This document shows positions 13,430-24,550 of a stretch of 64,000 nucleotides of DNA, piece by piece (within the stretch, counting starts at the first letter, position 1; each line of letters begins with the position of its first letter). A program made the translations under genes and the position numbers. The notes under the pieces are model-generated. The model did not search any database. It worked only from the letters and a program-made list of their open reading frames with translations, and was not told where the DNA came from. The stretch comes from Combretum micranthum (Eukaryota > Streptophyta > Magnoliopsida > Myrtales > Combretaceae), in the NCBI GenBank assembly GCA_024138025.1, contig JAMXBD010000013.1, positions 558,001 through 622,000 on the forward strand, read 5' to 3'.

Positions 13430-14214
13430 CTTGTATCTATAAACTTTCTACTTTTAAGCATATCTTGGTTATGTCAATTGGGCTTTTTATACCTTAAAAT
13501 GAAAAAGTGGATAAGGAATTTGATGACAAGGTACATTGCCATTATGCCAAGTCTTATCGATTCCATTATTAGCGGACCATCTGGTGCAAGTCAACTCATT
13601 AACATTGCTTTGGTTAGTAATGATTTGAGCATACAACCCCGACACTATTTTAGTCTCAACATTAATAGAGTATTTCATGGTTTTTATAGATGATTCTTTC
13701 TTTTGAGCTCCCCTTTGCGCTTATACCACTCCTCAAATTTAGTAGCAACACCACTAAGATGGGATCTCACAGAATTCAACAACGGTAAGTTTAGAATACT
13801 CTCTTTTTTCCCTTCATATGGCTTCATGTTCATGTTTTGTCAACTAGAAATCAAGAAATCCTGCAGCTTAAATACATAAGAACAAATCATTCATTAATAC
13901 TTGATAAGTTTCATCCCTTCATAACCTAATGACCTCTTGTTGCCAATTTATCAATGTGTGCCCTATAATGACTTGCTAAACCAACATAATTAGGAAATAT
14001 ATATTTGAAACAAAGATTTGACATTTAACAACAATAGACTATGTATTGTAATGCGTATAGAAGCTTCTCTAGTCCCATGTTCCTAGAACAAGTGCCATAA
14101 ATGCACATATTAAAAAGAAGGTAATTCCTTGGCCAAAAAAACAAAGGGTAAATCACATTAAGGTAGCCACATTTTAATACACTTGACCTTTATAGTTTGT
14201 GTTAAACATTCACA

Positions 14215-14597
14215 GTCCATTCACTTGGGAAGAATAGCTGTTCATTCCCTTGTTATTATATGTAAAACTGCTATTATGGTATTAAGAATAAATGATAATT
14301 TATGATAAATTGCTATTATGTAAAATAATGAATAGTGGTTCATATCTCACTCACTTAAATTGTCATTTGATGGCTTCTTTTCAATCTTTGTTTTGAATAT
14401 ATTACCTATACAATCATTATTTCTCTATGATAAAGATAATGCATATTATAAATATTTTGTTTTTACTCCAATTATTAAGTGTTTTGTTTTTTATATCAAG
14501 TGAATAATGCAATAAATATTACGACTCTATTACATTCCCATTAAATTGAAATTCAATTTCCTCTGATTTCATGTAGTAAAGTGTAAAGTGAACGGGT
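14215..14597. mobile_element. MITE of the 'TTCACTT' family, copy 1
   Basis: The left end holds tccattcacttggg and the right end holds aaagtgaacgggtca, whose reverse complement also carries GTTCACTT. The interior shares long phrases with 17823-18222 and 58731-59238: 'gctattatg', 'ttcataaatac'-like text and 'ttacaatcctattacattccc'. It sits in the last intron of the NRAMP pseudogene. The exact ends and TSD are uncertain. Confidence 0.65.
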
Positions 14598-14938
14598 CAT
14601 TAGTTTTGAATATGAATGGTGAGTAGTCTCGTGTGATAATTATATATGTGTGTGTTGTTTCGCACGTCATTGTGTTTTCATGGTTTTTGGGGATGGGAGT
14701 AATCGGAATTAATGTGTACTACCTCATCACAAGCTTTGTGAATTGGCTGATCCACAACAATTTACCCAAAGTTGCAAATGTATTTGTGGGAATCCTAGTG
14801 TTCCCACTGATGGCAACATGTATTCTTGCTGTCATATATTTGACCTCGCGGAGAGATAATGTCGTACCCTTCACTGTGCAAACAAAGCAGATTTCGTCCG
14901 AAATGGTGATGGAGGTAGATTCAAATCAAGGTCCTTAA

Positions 14939-16236
14939 AAGGAAGGATTTAGTTTAGCAGATATTTCTATAATAGAATACGATGGTAATGTGATTGTAAC
15001 ATATGTTTTAGCCAACATGACATGAAGCATCATTAAAGTTGGATAAAGTTCAATGGTATCATGTGCCGAGATGCCAAAAAATGTATCCATGTATTTAGCT
15101 TACCAATACCACCGATGTAAAAAGGCTATATGTATATATGTAAATTAGTTATATAATTGTTACGGCTAGCATCACAACCATCTAAATACCATGTTAAGAT
15201 TAGTTTCATAATTATCTAATTTAAAAACTTAAACTTTTGTTATGGTATAGGCTATTATATTTATTATGTAATAAATATAGAGGTTACTTACTCTAATTCA
15301 CTTTAAAGCTATGCCCATTCTTTTAGTCGTTAATGACGAGTTGATAATTGATAAAAATTCTAGGAGTTGGACAAATGGCTCTATGACAAATTGCACTTTT
15401 ATATGTCATATTCCATATTTTCAAATAAACATGTTGGATTTGAGCAAGGACATAGAAGCCTTAAAATAATTATTTGTTATAAGTGAAATAGATATAATTT
15501 ATTTTTCTCAATTAGTTAAATCGTACTTATATATTACAATTCTTTTTAATATATAAAAGCAGATTTGTAATTTAGCAAATTTTCATTGTTAATTGTCTTG
15601 ACGCGTTACACCATATCTACTTTGTTTCTATATTGGGCATAATTATATCCTAATAGAATTATTATAGCCCAACTAATACAATTATTACTCATGTTGTACG
15701 TTTAAGTTTATGTAGGATTGGTACCCATGGATGGTTTAAAATGGAATGAATTTGAATGAGAGGAACTGAGTAAAATGAAGTGGATACATCATATAATGAA
15801 ATGGAATTGACATGGTATTTGTTTAAAATATCATCTATAACAAATATGTAAAATTATAAAAGAATATTTGTAATAGTAATCATTAACGAGTATATAATAG
15901 AATCGTAATTCAACCTTATTAAAGACAGAATGGAAATTCCCCTCATACTAGAATTGTCAATTCTTGAGAATTGCGATTTTGACTTTTAAATATGCATTTA
16001 ATTATAAGAATGAGAAAGGTATCGTCAATCGTGATTTCATTTTGAGTTTATTCTTGTATACCAAACATGGCATAAGTTCATGAAGAGTATCAACTTGTGA
16101 AGTGTGTGGTGGGTTTATATACATCCATAAGATGCTATATAATATTACTTAAAAAAAAAGTTATTACATGCTTCCCAATGATTATCTGTACATTGATTAT
16201 AATTTATTATATAGGAAAATAAATGTAGTTTATGAG
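14939..16236. other. Intergenic DNA, no gene seen
   Basis: This is AT-rich sequence after the NRAMP stop. About 15720-16080 has a repeat-like texture (ggaatgaatttgaatgag, gaatggaaattcc) that recurs weakly near 48240-48320 (ggaatgaaatggatggaaattg). That suggests an old dispersed repeat, but I could not define ends. Confidence 0.35.
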
Positions 16237-17735
16237 GAGTGGTGGGTAAAAAAAATCAATCAAATCGAATCAGTCCATAAACTAAACTAAACCATACATC
16301 GGTTTATATGATTTTTTTTTAACACGAAAAATTCCTTATCCAATCTAATCCATAAATTTATTATTGCGTTGGAGGAGTAAATCAAACTTGTTTAAAAAAC
16401 TCAACCAAATCGTTTTAGAAAAATATAATTGTTAGGGTCTGGAGTATGCCTTCAATAGGGAAAATCCAATAGGCTTTGTGAAGGATAACATAATTGGACT
16501 TTTGACACCATCTATAACCCAAAACCTTAAGGTAATGAGTTAATGGGTCTTTCGTCTTATAAACTCTTCACACAAGTCTCATATTGCCCATGTGAGATTC
16601 TTACACTTGCATCCTAACAATCTCCCGTTCAAGTGTGAGTCTCCACAATGGGGTAGGCCATACTCCTTCTCAATAAGAGCTTGTCAAACTAACTCCATTA
16701 AACCCGCTTTGTGAGTGGTCCCACCTACTTATCCATGGGTTTTCACAAACAAATCATGCCACAAAGCTCTTCTTTCCACATAGTGGGCCAACCATGGGAG
16801 ATTCCCAACCTAACCATCGACGCTGATATCAATTGTTAGGGATCTGGAGTATGCCTTCAATGGGGAGAAATCCAATGAGCTTTGTGAAGGATTGCACAAA
16901 TGGGCTTTAGACACTATCTATAACCCAAAACCTTAAGACAATGGTTTAATGGGTCTTCCCTCTTATAAACTCTTCACACAAGTCCCATATTTCCCATGTG
17001 GGATTCTCACACTTGCATCGTAACAATAATAATATTTTACTTGTAATTATAATTTTTCTCATCATGATTGGTTAAAGGTTGCATATGTTCATATGGTTTT
17101 AATATGATATTTATTATTTGATGAATATTGGTTGATAATAACTTGTTCTTTTTTAAAATTATTTTTTAGGCTCAAAATATATATTCTTTCATTGATGACT
17201 ATTTTTTTTTTTTGGTTAATTGGTTTAACTCAATGAAGTATGAAATTCGTTTATTTAGTTAGGATTCTTACGATGCATTAATTGTTCGTTAGTGAATTAC
17301 TTTTATTTGTGGTTCACTTTTATTGGTATTTTTATTTTTGCCAAATTTGTGGGTAGATTTTTTATCGGATAGTCATGTGGAGGATTATGAATTATAACTT
17401 GCTATGTAGTACTTAGTATGAATGATTGATGATCGACTGGATGATTTTACGAAGAACTATAGATTATGAGTGTAATGAATTTATGAAGTATAATGCTATG
17501 AATTGCAATTTAAACTTTGTAGAGTAATTTAAATATTGAATATCCATATAAAAGGGAAAGGTTAGAACAAAGTTTTTTTTTTTTAATGAGAATTTTGATT
17601 TAATCTGTAATCCAAATCAAATAAAACCAAACCACTATTTAATGGTTCAAAAAATTTCTAATCCGAATGAAACTATTATTTAATGATTTGGTTTGAGATG
17701 GGAAAAAATAAAACTAAATTGATTTATGGCCACTC
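16237..17735. mobile_element. Probable hAT-like non-autonomous element carrying a nested TRIM
   Basis: The left end reads GAGTGGTGGGTAAAA. The right end reads tttatggccactc, whose reverse complement is GAGTGGCCATAAA. The flanks are tttatgag (16229-16236) and gttatgag (17739-17746), an imperfect 8-bp duplication. The interior near both ends has the aatcaatcaaatcgaatc/ccaaatcaaataaaacc texture common in hAT-type MITEs. It has no coding capacity. The TRIM at 16430-17025 is inserted in it, so this element is older. The right edge could be off by a few bases. Confidence 0.5.
16430..17025 (-). mobile_element. TRIM retrotransposon (terminal-repeat retrotransposon in miniature)
   Basis: Two near-identical direct repeats, 16430-16619 and 16834-17025 (190 and 192 bp), each start TGTTAGG and end in TAACA. 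They flank about 214 bp without coding capacity. The whole unit is bounded by a perfect 5-bp TSD ATAAT (16425-16429 and 17026-17030). Next to the second repeat lies gctgatatcaat, a mutated reverse complement of the initiator-methionine primer site. Next to the first lies atctcccgttc, a reversed polypurine tract. The element therefore reads on the minus strand. Size and lack of genes fit a TRIM; it needs proteins from other elements to move. Confidence 0.85.
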
Positions 17736-17746
17736 TTAGTTATGAG

Positions 17747-19722
17747 AAACTTAAAAAAAAAATGTTTATAAAAATAATAACAATAAAATCACAATTATCC
17801 AAATGGATGTCAAAATTAATAACTCCTTGTTCACTTGGCATGAATGGCTATTCATTCCCTCCTCATTCTAGCAAATATGCTATTATAGTGTTCACTTGAG
17901 GAGAATGGTAATTCATAATGAATTGCTATTATGTGAAATGATGAATAGCCATTCATATCCCTACTGCATGAATTGCTATTCAATGATTTATTTTTCAACT
18001 TTTTCATAAATACCTCTATCTTGAAAATATCACCTATATAATTGCCATCTCTTTGTAATAAATATAAGAGGCATTGTAGATATTTCACATTTTGCTCCAA
18101 TAAATACTTGTTTTACTTTTTGTACGAAGAGAACATTGTAATTGCCATTACAACCCTATTACATTCCCTTTGAATTGAAATTTCATTCACTCCTTATTCC
18201 GTACTGCGAAGTGAACGAGCCATGAGAGTGTGTGTGTGTGTGTTGTGTACATCTTGAAAAGTAAAAGTGAAAAAAGGGAAAGAGTGAAAATTTAACCCAG
18301 AACCACTAAATCTTTTTAATAAACCTCACGTCTCAGAATGGCGATTCAGTCATTATTAAGAAAAAGCCGAAGAAAGGTTGGTAGATTATTTTATATGGAA
18401 CTTATGAAAATTTCCATTATTTTTCTGCCAAATCATGAAAGGAGTGGTCACTATAACTTTATAATAAAAGGAATCCTATTAACTAGGAAACAAAGAGAAG
18501 AGAACATAAGGAGATAAATATATCATAATAATAAATATCAACATTATTGAAAATAACATACCAAAGTGAAATTGCAGACTTAAGGAGACTATGAGGTTTC
18601 TTTAGGAAAATGACAAGCACATAGAATAACTTATAGAATGATAATTATGGAAAAAAGAAAAAGTAAAAAAAAAAAAAAACCAATTATGGGAATGCAATCT
18701 ATTATAATCAAGCAACAATTATCACAACTCATTTATGCACATTTAACTTGTAATAATCGATTCACTATGGTTTTTCAACCTGGTGCGGTAGCTAGTTGTC
18801 AATCCATGATTCAATCTTTATCTTATATTTGGTGATAAGATCAATGTGATATCTAAGTAATATATTTTGTGCATTTCATTGCCTTATTGAAGTTTCTTTT
18901 TTCCTATGAAAATTAGTGAGTTGTATGTTTAATGCATAAAAATAAAGTTGAAAATATCAATTTTTTGCTTAAAATTTGTCATTCTCCTGTAGGTTTACAT
19001 GAGGCATTCCTCCTTGCTGGGAACTCTAGCTACTAATGACCCGTTTGGATACTTGCACAAGCCTATCTAAACGAGTTAATATTGAGAGCTTTCCTGCACA
19101 AATTTTGACAAGGCTTTTGCATACTAATGCTAAGGTGTCCAAGCCCCTTATCCTTTGGTATAGTTAGTAGAGGGTCCAATTCAGGGAAAAAAGTTTGCAT
19201 TCTTGCTCTCTCTCTCTCTCTCTCAAACTCCATTATATTTCTTTCTTTAATAAAACCTAGAACTCAACAGTTCATGCTCGCTGGGCCATAAAATCATCGT
19301 ATTATGCCCAATTAAACATTTAAATGATGGGATTAGAAGCTCCATTGAAGATTCTCTCTTTTGGTGTTCTAAGCCTTTTTTTTCTTGTAATTTTTATAAT
19401 GTAACTTGATTGGTTCTTGAGTATCATATAGGATGGTGCTTTAAAATGATTTGTTTGGTTATGATGATCAAATTTGATGAACCATTAAGCTATTGATGTT
19501 TATTGATGATGATGATGATTTTTAAATACTTAGATTTTAGCTACTATTATTCATCATTTTATGCAAATTATGCTTAATGTCCACTTGCTGTGTAAATTTA
19601 AATCTTACATATTAAAAAGAGATTTAGTGTGAAGATTAACTATTTAGTTGATACTTGATATTTATATACATATGCATGGCCATATTATTTGTTTATGTGC
19701 TAAGAAGACTAGTGGGACTATT
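17747..19722. other. Intergenic DNA with a MITE and a CT microsatellite
   Basis: No gene is seen. It contains the MITE copy at 17823-18222, a (GT)n run near 18228-18243, a poly-A at 18667-18679 and a (CT)n microsatellite at 19206-19224. The phrase taatgacccgtttggata near 19033 is common in plant intergenic repeats. The copia element starts at 19728. Confidence 0.4.
17823..18222. mobile_element. MITE of the 'TTCACTT' family, copy 2
   Basis: It starts ctccttgttcacttggc and ends gcgaagtgaacgagcc. The reverse complement of the end gives ggctcgttcacttcgc, so the ends form imperfect inverted repeats. The body (gaattgctattatgtgaaatgatgaa and later ttacaaccctattacattccc) parallels copies at 14215-14597 and 58731-59238. 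It is non-coding. Confidence 0.7.
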
Positions 19723-20649
19723 CAAACTGTTAGGAAAAATCCCCAACAACCTGAAAATGATCAAAATGATTTTTCCTCTTACCTATAGTGATGGGGATCA
19801 AATTCCCTAGTCAAACTTATTAAATATTTCAAATGGCATGAAGAAGAGTTCTTATATTATAGGAGCTTTATTTATGGATTATTAATTAGATATAGAAAGT
19901 TCTTATTTTCATAGTTATTAGTCTTTATTATCTTTGTAGTCTTTATTGTAATTAATTAAGTATAGTCTTTAATTTCATATTTATTAGTCTTTATGTCATA
20001 TTTATTAATTAGATATAGAAAGTTCTTATTTTCATAGTTATTAGTCTTTATTATCGTTTTAGTCTTTATTATCATTAATTAGGTCTTTTGAGGAACTATT
20101 ATAAATACCCCATTTGTATTGAGACTCATTAGCTTTTGGTCATTTGATATTATGTTATTGAGAGATTTTCTCTTGTTTACTCTTATCAATCTATTGCTCA
20201 GATCGTGATGAGTTTATGATCTTATCAATCTTTTAGATTGTGGCGATCAAACCGATCTTATTAATCTCTTATAGATTGTGGTGATCAAACCACTTTTTCT
20301 TATTGTGCGTAATATCAACGAGAGTGAGTGTATTTTGAGTTGATTTGGTGCATTATATCCTTATCAGCGTCGATGATATCCATTTTATTTCTTTGCAATC
20401 AAAATACGAAAACGCACAAAAACACCATTTCTATTTTGTTTGAGCATTTCAAATTGAAATCTGCTGCGTGCCTATTCGAAATCACTATGCGTAAGGTTTT
20501 AGGCACATCATATTTGGTATCAGAGCTTAGGATTCGTCTAGGGTTTTTCATTCTTCTTTGAATCTAGGATTTTTAGATTAGGGTTTTGAGTCTTATCGTC
20601 TTCTTAATTTTTTTTTTTCTTAAAAAAGAAGCTATTTGTGGTTATGATT

Positions 20650-21268
20650 GTTAAGAAATTGACTGGTAATGCCAAGTTATGGGCAAATCTATATGTTATA
20701 GCGAATGATGGAGGGTTATCGTGAAGGTGTGTCATGGAGCTATATTAAAAGATTCTTGAGAGAAAAATTTCTTCTAGCTGACAATGAGGATCAACAATTT
20801 GGGAAATTAGTAATGCTAAAGCACGAATGTATGAGTGTTAGAGAGTATGACGAAGAGTTTGAAATGCTCGTCAGATGAAGCGAATTGAAAGAGTCTCCTA
20901 TGTACACCATCGCTAGATTTGTTCATGGCTTAAACTATACCATCTCTAAGAGTATTAGTCGACTCAGTTATCAGACTTTGCAGGAAGCTATCCAAGCAGC
21001 ATTAAGGGTAGAAATTTCTTTTTCTGTTTCTAAAGTGGTAGAGAAGACTACACAACTATGGGATTCAGTAATGATTACCTCACTAGAGAATTACGATAAG
21101 CAAGTTTCCTCAGTTGAGAAAGACAGTGCTAGAATTTTTGAAGAGAATCCAAAAGACAACTATGTGGATCAGGTGGAAGACACTAGTGATATGAGTAATG
21201 ACAATGGGGAAGGATTACCTTCTTTGGTGATGGGAGGAGATGGAGTTGACATGTTCATGAGCATATAG
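20650..21268 (+). pseudogene. Retrotransposon gag remnant of the nested element
   Basis: The stretch resembles the retrotransposon gag domain of Ty3/gypsy elements, which forms the particle that packages element RNA. Visible hallmarks are WSYIKRFLREKF, then LKHECMSVREYDEEFEML, an in-frame TGA at about 20877, then ARFVHGLNYTISKSI and LQEAIQAALRVE. The order W..F, then EY..EF, then RF..GL is the family pattern. The tail (to 21268) is acidic, with several Asp/Glu runs, and I see no CCHC zinc knuckle. The stop and an upstream frame change mean it is broken as written. It is the only recognised domain in the element. Confidence 0.75.
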
Positions 21269-21277
21269 GTATTTGAT

Positions 21278-21925
21278 TTGATGTCGCCTATATTTGCATC
21301 TAGAGCTGCTAAGTCTTTTAGGTATTTTTATGTACATCTCCTTGAGTTCTGTCCCTTCTATTCTGATGTGTTGATGGGGTTGCCACAAGTTGGAGGTTAC
21401 TATAATTTTATTTCCCATGTGAGATCATATGAATTGCTTGTTGGAATTCATTGGAGCCTCTATGATGGCTACATATACTGGAGAAATGTGAGATTTTTAT
21501 GTGGTTACATTATAGCACAGGTGGAGGCATATAAATGGTTTAATTTTAGGATGAGAATCGTTGGGAAACTTGATGATTCTCTTTAGTGGGGGTTGATTCC
21601 TTATCAAGATTCACCAAAGTATTCATGTGGGATCGAAACACTATTTCGATTTGTGCAACGTTGACTTGACATTTGTTGCTTCATTGCTTCCTTAGAGTGG
21701 TTGGAGATAATTATGGCATTAGCGAGCTAAGACTTTCTGGAGTCAATGCTGAGACACTCTGGGAGTTACTATTCCAAAGGGGATTTGTAGAGCAAGATGC
21801 GATTCATGAGCCTAGCTTTGCTGGGTGTGATTATTTAACATTATTTGCATTTTGCAGGCTCATTTTCGATCCTGGAGGATATTCATTTGAGATTCGAGGA
21901 CGAATCTTCTTTAACCCAGGGTTGA
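21278..21925 (+). other. Unassigned interior of the gag-only element
   Basis: Two open stretches (21278-21586 and 21673-21960, the second running into the right LTR) encode aromatic-rich peptides without protease, reverse transcriptase or integrase motifs that I recognise. A purine/GA-rich segment (gattcgaggacgaatc, about 21892-21907) precedes the right LTR, like the region before the 3' LTR of many gypsy elements. The rest could be a relic of pol decayed beyond recognition or captured DNA; I cannot tell which. Confidence 0.45.
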
Positions 21926-22610
21926 TGATGGGGATCAAATTTCCTAGTCAAACTTATTAAATATTTCAAATGGCATGAAGAAGAGTTCTTATATTATAGG
22001 AGCTTTTATTTATGGATTATTAATTAGATGTAGTAAGTTCTTATTTTCATAGTTATTAGTCTTTATTATCTTTTTAGTCTTTATTGTCATTAATTAGGTC
22101 AAGTCTTTAATTTCATATTTATTGGTCTTTATGTCATATTTATTAATTAGATATAGAAAGTTCTTATTTCCATAGTTATTAGTTTTTATTATCTTTTTAG
22201 TCTTTATTGTCATTAATTAGGTCTTTTGGGGAATTATCATAAATACCCCAATTGTATTGAGACTCATTAGCTTGTGGTCATTTGATATTATATTATTGAG
22301 AAATTTTCTCTTGTTTACTCTTATCAATCTATTACTTGGATTGTGGTGAGTTTATGATCTTATCAATCTTTTGGATTGTGGCAATCAAACCACTTTTTCT
22401 TGTTGTGCACAATATCAACGAGAGTGAGTGTATTTCGAGTTGATTTGGTACATCTTATCCTTATCAACATCGATCATATCCATTTTATTTCCTTGCAATC
22501 AAAATACAAAAATGCATAAAAACACCATTTTTATTTTGTTTGAGCATTTCAAATTGAAAGCTGTTGAGTGCCTATTCGAGATCACTGTGCCTAGGGTTTT
22601 AGGCACATCA

Positions 22611-23281
22611 TGATCACAACACAATAAATAGAAAATACATAATTAAAAACACTAGGATTTAATGTGGAAAACCTCAATTGGGGAAATACCACGAGACCGC
22701 CTCACAAATTCTTTCGCTATCAGCAATAATGGAATTACGTAGTTTTTCTTCACTAGTGATACTAGTGAATCACAAGTCTTCACCACAATAGTGGATCTCA
22801 ATAATAGGAACAAAACTCTCTCTTTATATCTCTCTGGGTCTTCAGAGTAGCTAAGTGATGACTTAAAACACAAAACAAGGAGTATTTATATGAAAAGAAA
22901 GGGAAACAACACAAACTAAATAAGCTGGTCGTACGCTAGTAGCCTTATGGTCGACGTACGTTGAAGGCCAGCACAACACTGGCGGCTTTTAGCCGGCATA
23001 TAAACATCGCTTCTCTCGGCATAAATTGAACGCTAGCTTTATGACGGCGACGACATCCCAACACTAGTGGCATTTCTAGCAGCGCACAGGATATTGTTGA
23101 AGGCCAACGTTGGTGCTGATGAAGGCCGGTGGCCTTGATTCTCATTAGGCCGATGTACAGTGTTCATGTCTCCTTTGTTTGCACAAATCTCCATATTTTC
23201 CAAGTCTTCTTCTAAATTTATGTAATATATTTAGGATTTCCTTAGTTATAAACCCATATGGATTGGATCCATAATCCAACA
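22611..23281 (-). mobile_element. Copia 3' LTR, main part
   Basis: This continues the LTR begun at 19728-19788, which the gag-only element interrupts. It is collinear with 40034-40697: shared phrases include tgtggaaaacctcaattgggg/catggaaaaccccaattgggg, gttcatgtctcctttgtttgcac and cccatatggattggatccata. It contains GCCGGC-type words (22990-23130). On the minus strand it begins at 23281 right after the polypurine tract. Confidence 0.85.
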
Positions 23282-24545
23282 AACTCCCCCTCCAACTCAT
23301 ATGGGGGGGTTCCATCACACCTGCTATTTGTCTACAACAAACGAGTTTGTCCTTGGGTAGAGCTTTAATCATCATATCTGAAGCATTATCATCAGTATGG
23401 AAGACTTTGATTCCAATACATCTGAAACCCAATGATAGCTGACATCAATGTGTTTGCATCTGGAATGGAATATTGGATTCTTACTGAGATGTATAGCACT
23501 CTCGTTGTCACAAAATAATCTCAAATCTTCTTGCTCTTGACATAGTTCTTCAAAAAACTTCTTCATCCATAAGAGTTCCTTGCAGGCTTCAGTCATAGCA
23601 ATATATTCTACTTCAGTGATGGATAGTGCAACACACTTCTGTAATTTAGATTGCTAAAACACTGCTCCCTCTGTATTTGTAATTAGGTAACCCGAAGTGG
23701 ACTTCCTTGAATCAAGTTCTTTAGCCATATCATTATCTGATAACCCTTCTAATACAGGTTTACTACTACCAAACTGCAAACTTAACCTAAAAGTGCCCAT
23801 GAATTAAATGAGAATCCATTTAACAGTGGTCTAATGCACTTTACCTGGATTATAGAGATAGGGGCTAACCATACTAACAACATGAGCAATATCCGATCTA
23901 GTGAACACCATAGCATACATTAGACTACCAACAGCTGAAGCATATGGTATCTTCTTCATGTCTTCTTTGTCTGCCTTACCTTTAGGACGCTGTTGAGAAC
24001 TAAGGTTAAATTGACCTACAATTGGAGAACAAACAGGTTTTGCTTGCTCATGTTGAATCTCTCCAACACCTTTTATAAGTGTTTCTTTGTGATAACCACA
24101 ATTTTTTGTCTTCCTGTCACGTATAATCTCATACTAAGAATTTGGCATGCGGGTCCTAAGTCTTTCGTTGCACAAGACTTATTTAGTGCAATTTTCAGAT
24201 CTTGAATCTTCTTGGCATTATGATCAACAATCAGTATATCATCAACATATAACAAGAGTATAAGAAACACACTACTGGCAAACTTCTTCATGAAAAACAA
24301 TGATCCGATGCAGTCCTGATGTAACCCTGATCAATTATGAAAGAATCAAACTTCTTATACCATTGCCTTTGAGCCTGTTTTAACACATACAAGCTCTTCC
24401 TCAATTTGCAAACAAGATGCTCCTTCCCTTTGATCTTAAACCCCTCAAGCTACTTCATGTGGATTTCTTCCTCCAAGTCTCCATGAAGGAATGTTTTCTT
24501 TACATCCATTTGCTCAATTTCTAAGTTCAAACTGGCTATAATATT
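23282..24545 (-). pseudogene. Copia reverse transcriptase C-terminal half and RNase H
   Basis: On the minus strand, 24300-24073 encodes the catalytic YVDDILIV box of a copia reverse transcriptase (about 24249-24226) followed by KDLG. Next come a degraded connection and the RNase H core at 23596-23372, with EACKELLWMKKFFEEL, the CDNESAIHLSKNPIFHSRCKHID block and YHWVSDV. The C-terminal phrase TDDNASDMMIKALP follows near 23400. These are textbook copia RT/RNase H signatures. The frame changes several times, so no functional enzyme is encoded. The N-terminal half of the RT lies at 37603-37299, 12.7 kb away, because the Athila element is inserted between them at the GAGTA site. Confidence 0.88.
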
Positions 24546-24550
24546 GAGTA
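24546..24550. repeat. Target-site duplication GAGTA of the Athila element, left copy
   Basis: GAGTA directly precedes the TGATCC that begins the element and matches 37294-37298 exactly. Confidence 0.9.

Larger units (their letters stand above)
12170..14938 (+). pseudogene. NRAMP-family divalent metal transporter, 5'-truncated pseudogene
   Basis: Intact NRAMP proteins are membrane proton/metal symporters for Mn, Fe and similar ions. Exon remnants: 12170-12351 (starts VRKLE, ends at the Met-Pro pair), 12435-12504 (HNLFLHS, SRKIP), 12590-12754 (FFLIESGLAL), 12841-12945 (the family signature [15 protein letters not shown]), 13481-13612 ([10 protein letters not shown]), 13690-13784 ([17 protein letters not shown]) and 14666-14938 (VIVFSWFLG to the stop). 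Lesions: N-terminal exons absent; exon 12590-12754 has a -1 shift after GLAL and a +1 shift before NSASFLL, scrambling a membrane segment; the Gln codon ending exon 12841-12945 is TAG; the conserved Gly after TIT is Cys; no AG acceptor precedes GGC at 13481 or GTC at 14666. Introns also hold a hAT MITE and a second MITE. The signature motif makes the family certain; motif wording suggests the NRAMP1/5/6 side of the plant family, which is inference. Confidence 0.88.
19789..22610 (+). mobile_element. Gag-only LTR retrotransposon (TR-GAG-like) nested in the copia 3' LTR
   Basis: The LTRs are 19789-20510 (722 bp) and 21926-22610 (685 bp). Both start TGATGGGGATCAAATT and end TTTTAGGCACATCA, with TGATG/CATCA as inverted termini. 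A perfect initiator-Met primer site TGGTATCAGAGC follows at 20515-20526. The 1.4-kb interior holds a gypsy-type gag remnant and then open sequence with no pol domain. The LTRs differ mainly by an extra ~50-bp repeated unit (gattgtggcgatcaaacc) in the left one. The empty site can be read in the other copia LTR (cttatagcgatcac, 40023-40036). No clean 5-bp TSD is visible; at most TGA or TGAT overlaps the element ends. Confidence 0.85.

Noticed and set aside
18638..18835. 65-residue frame starting with a poly-Lys run
   Set aside because: The start is a poly-A tract and the rest has no similarity or supporting context.
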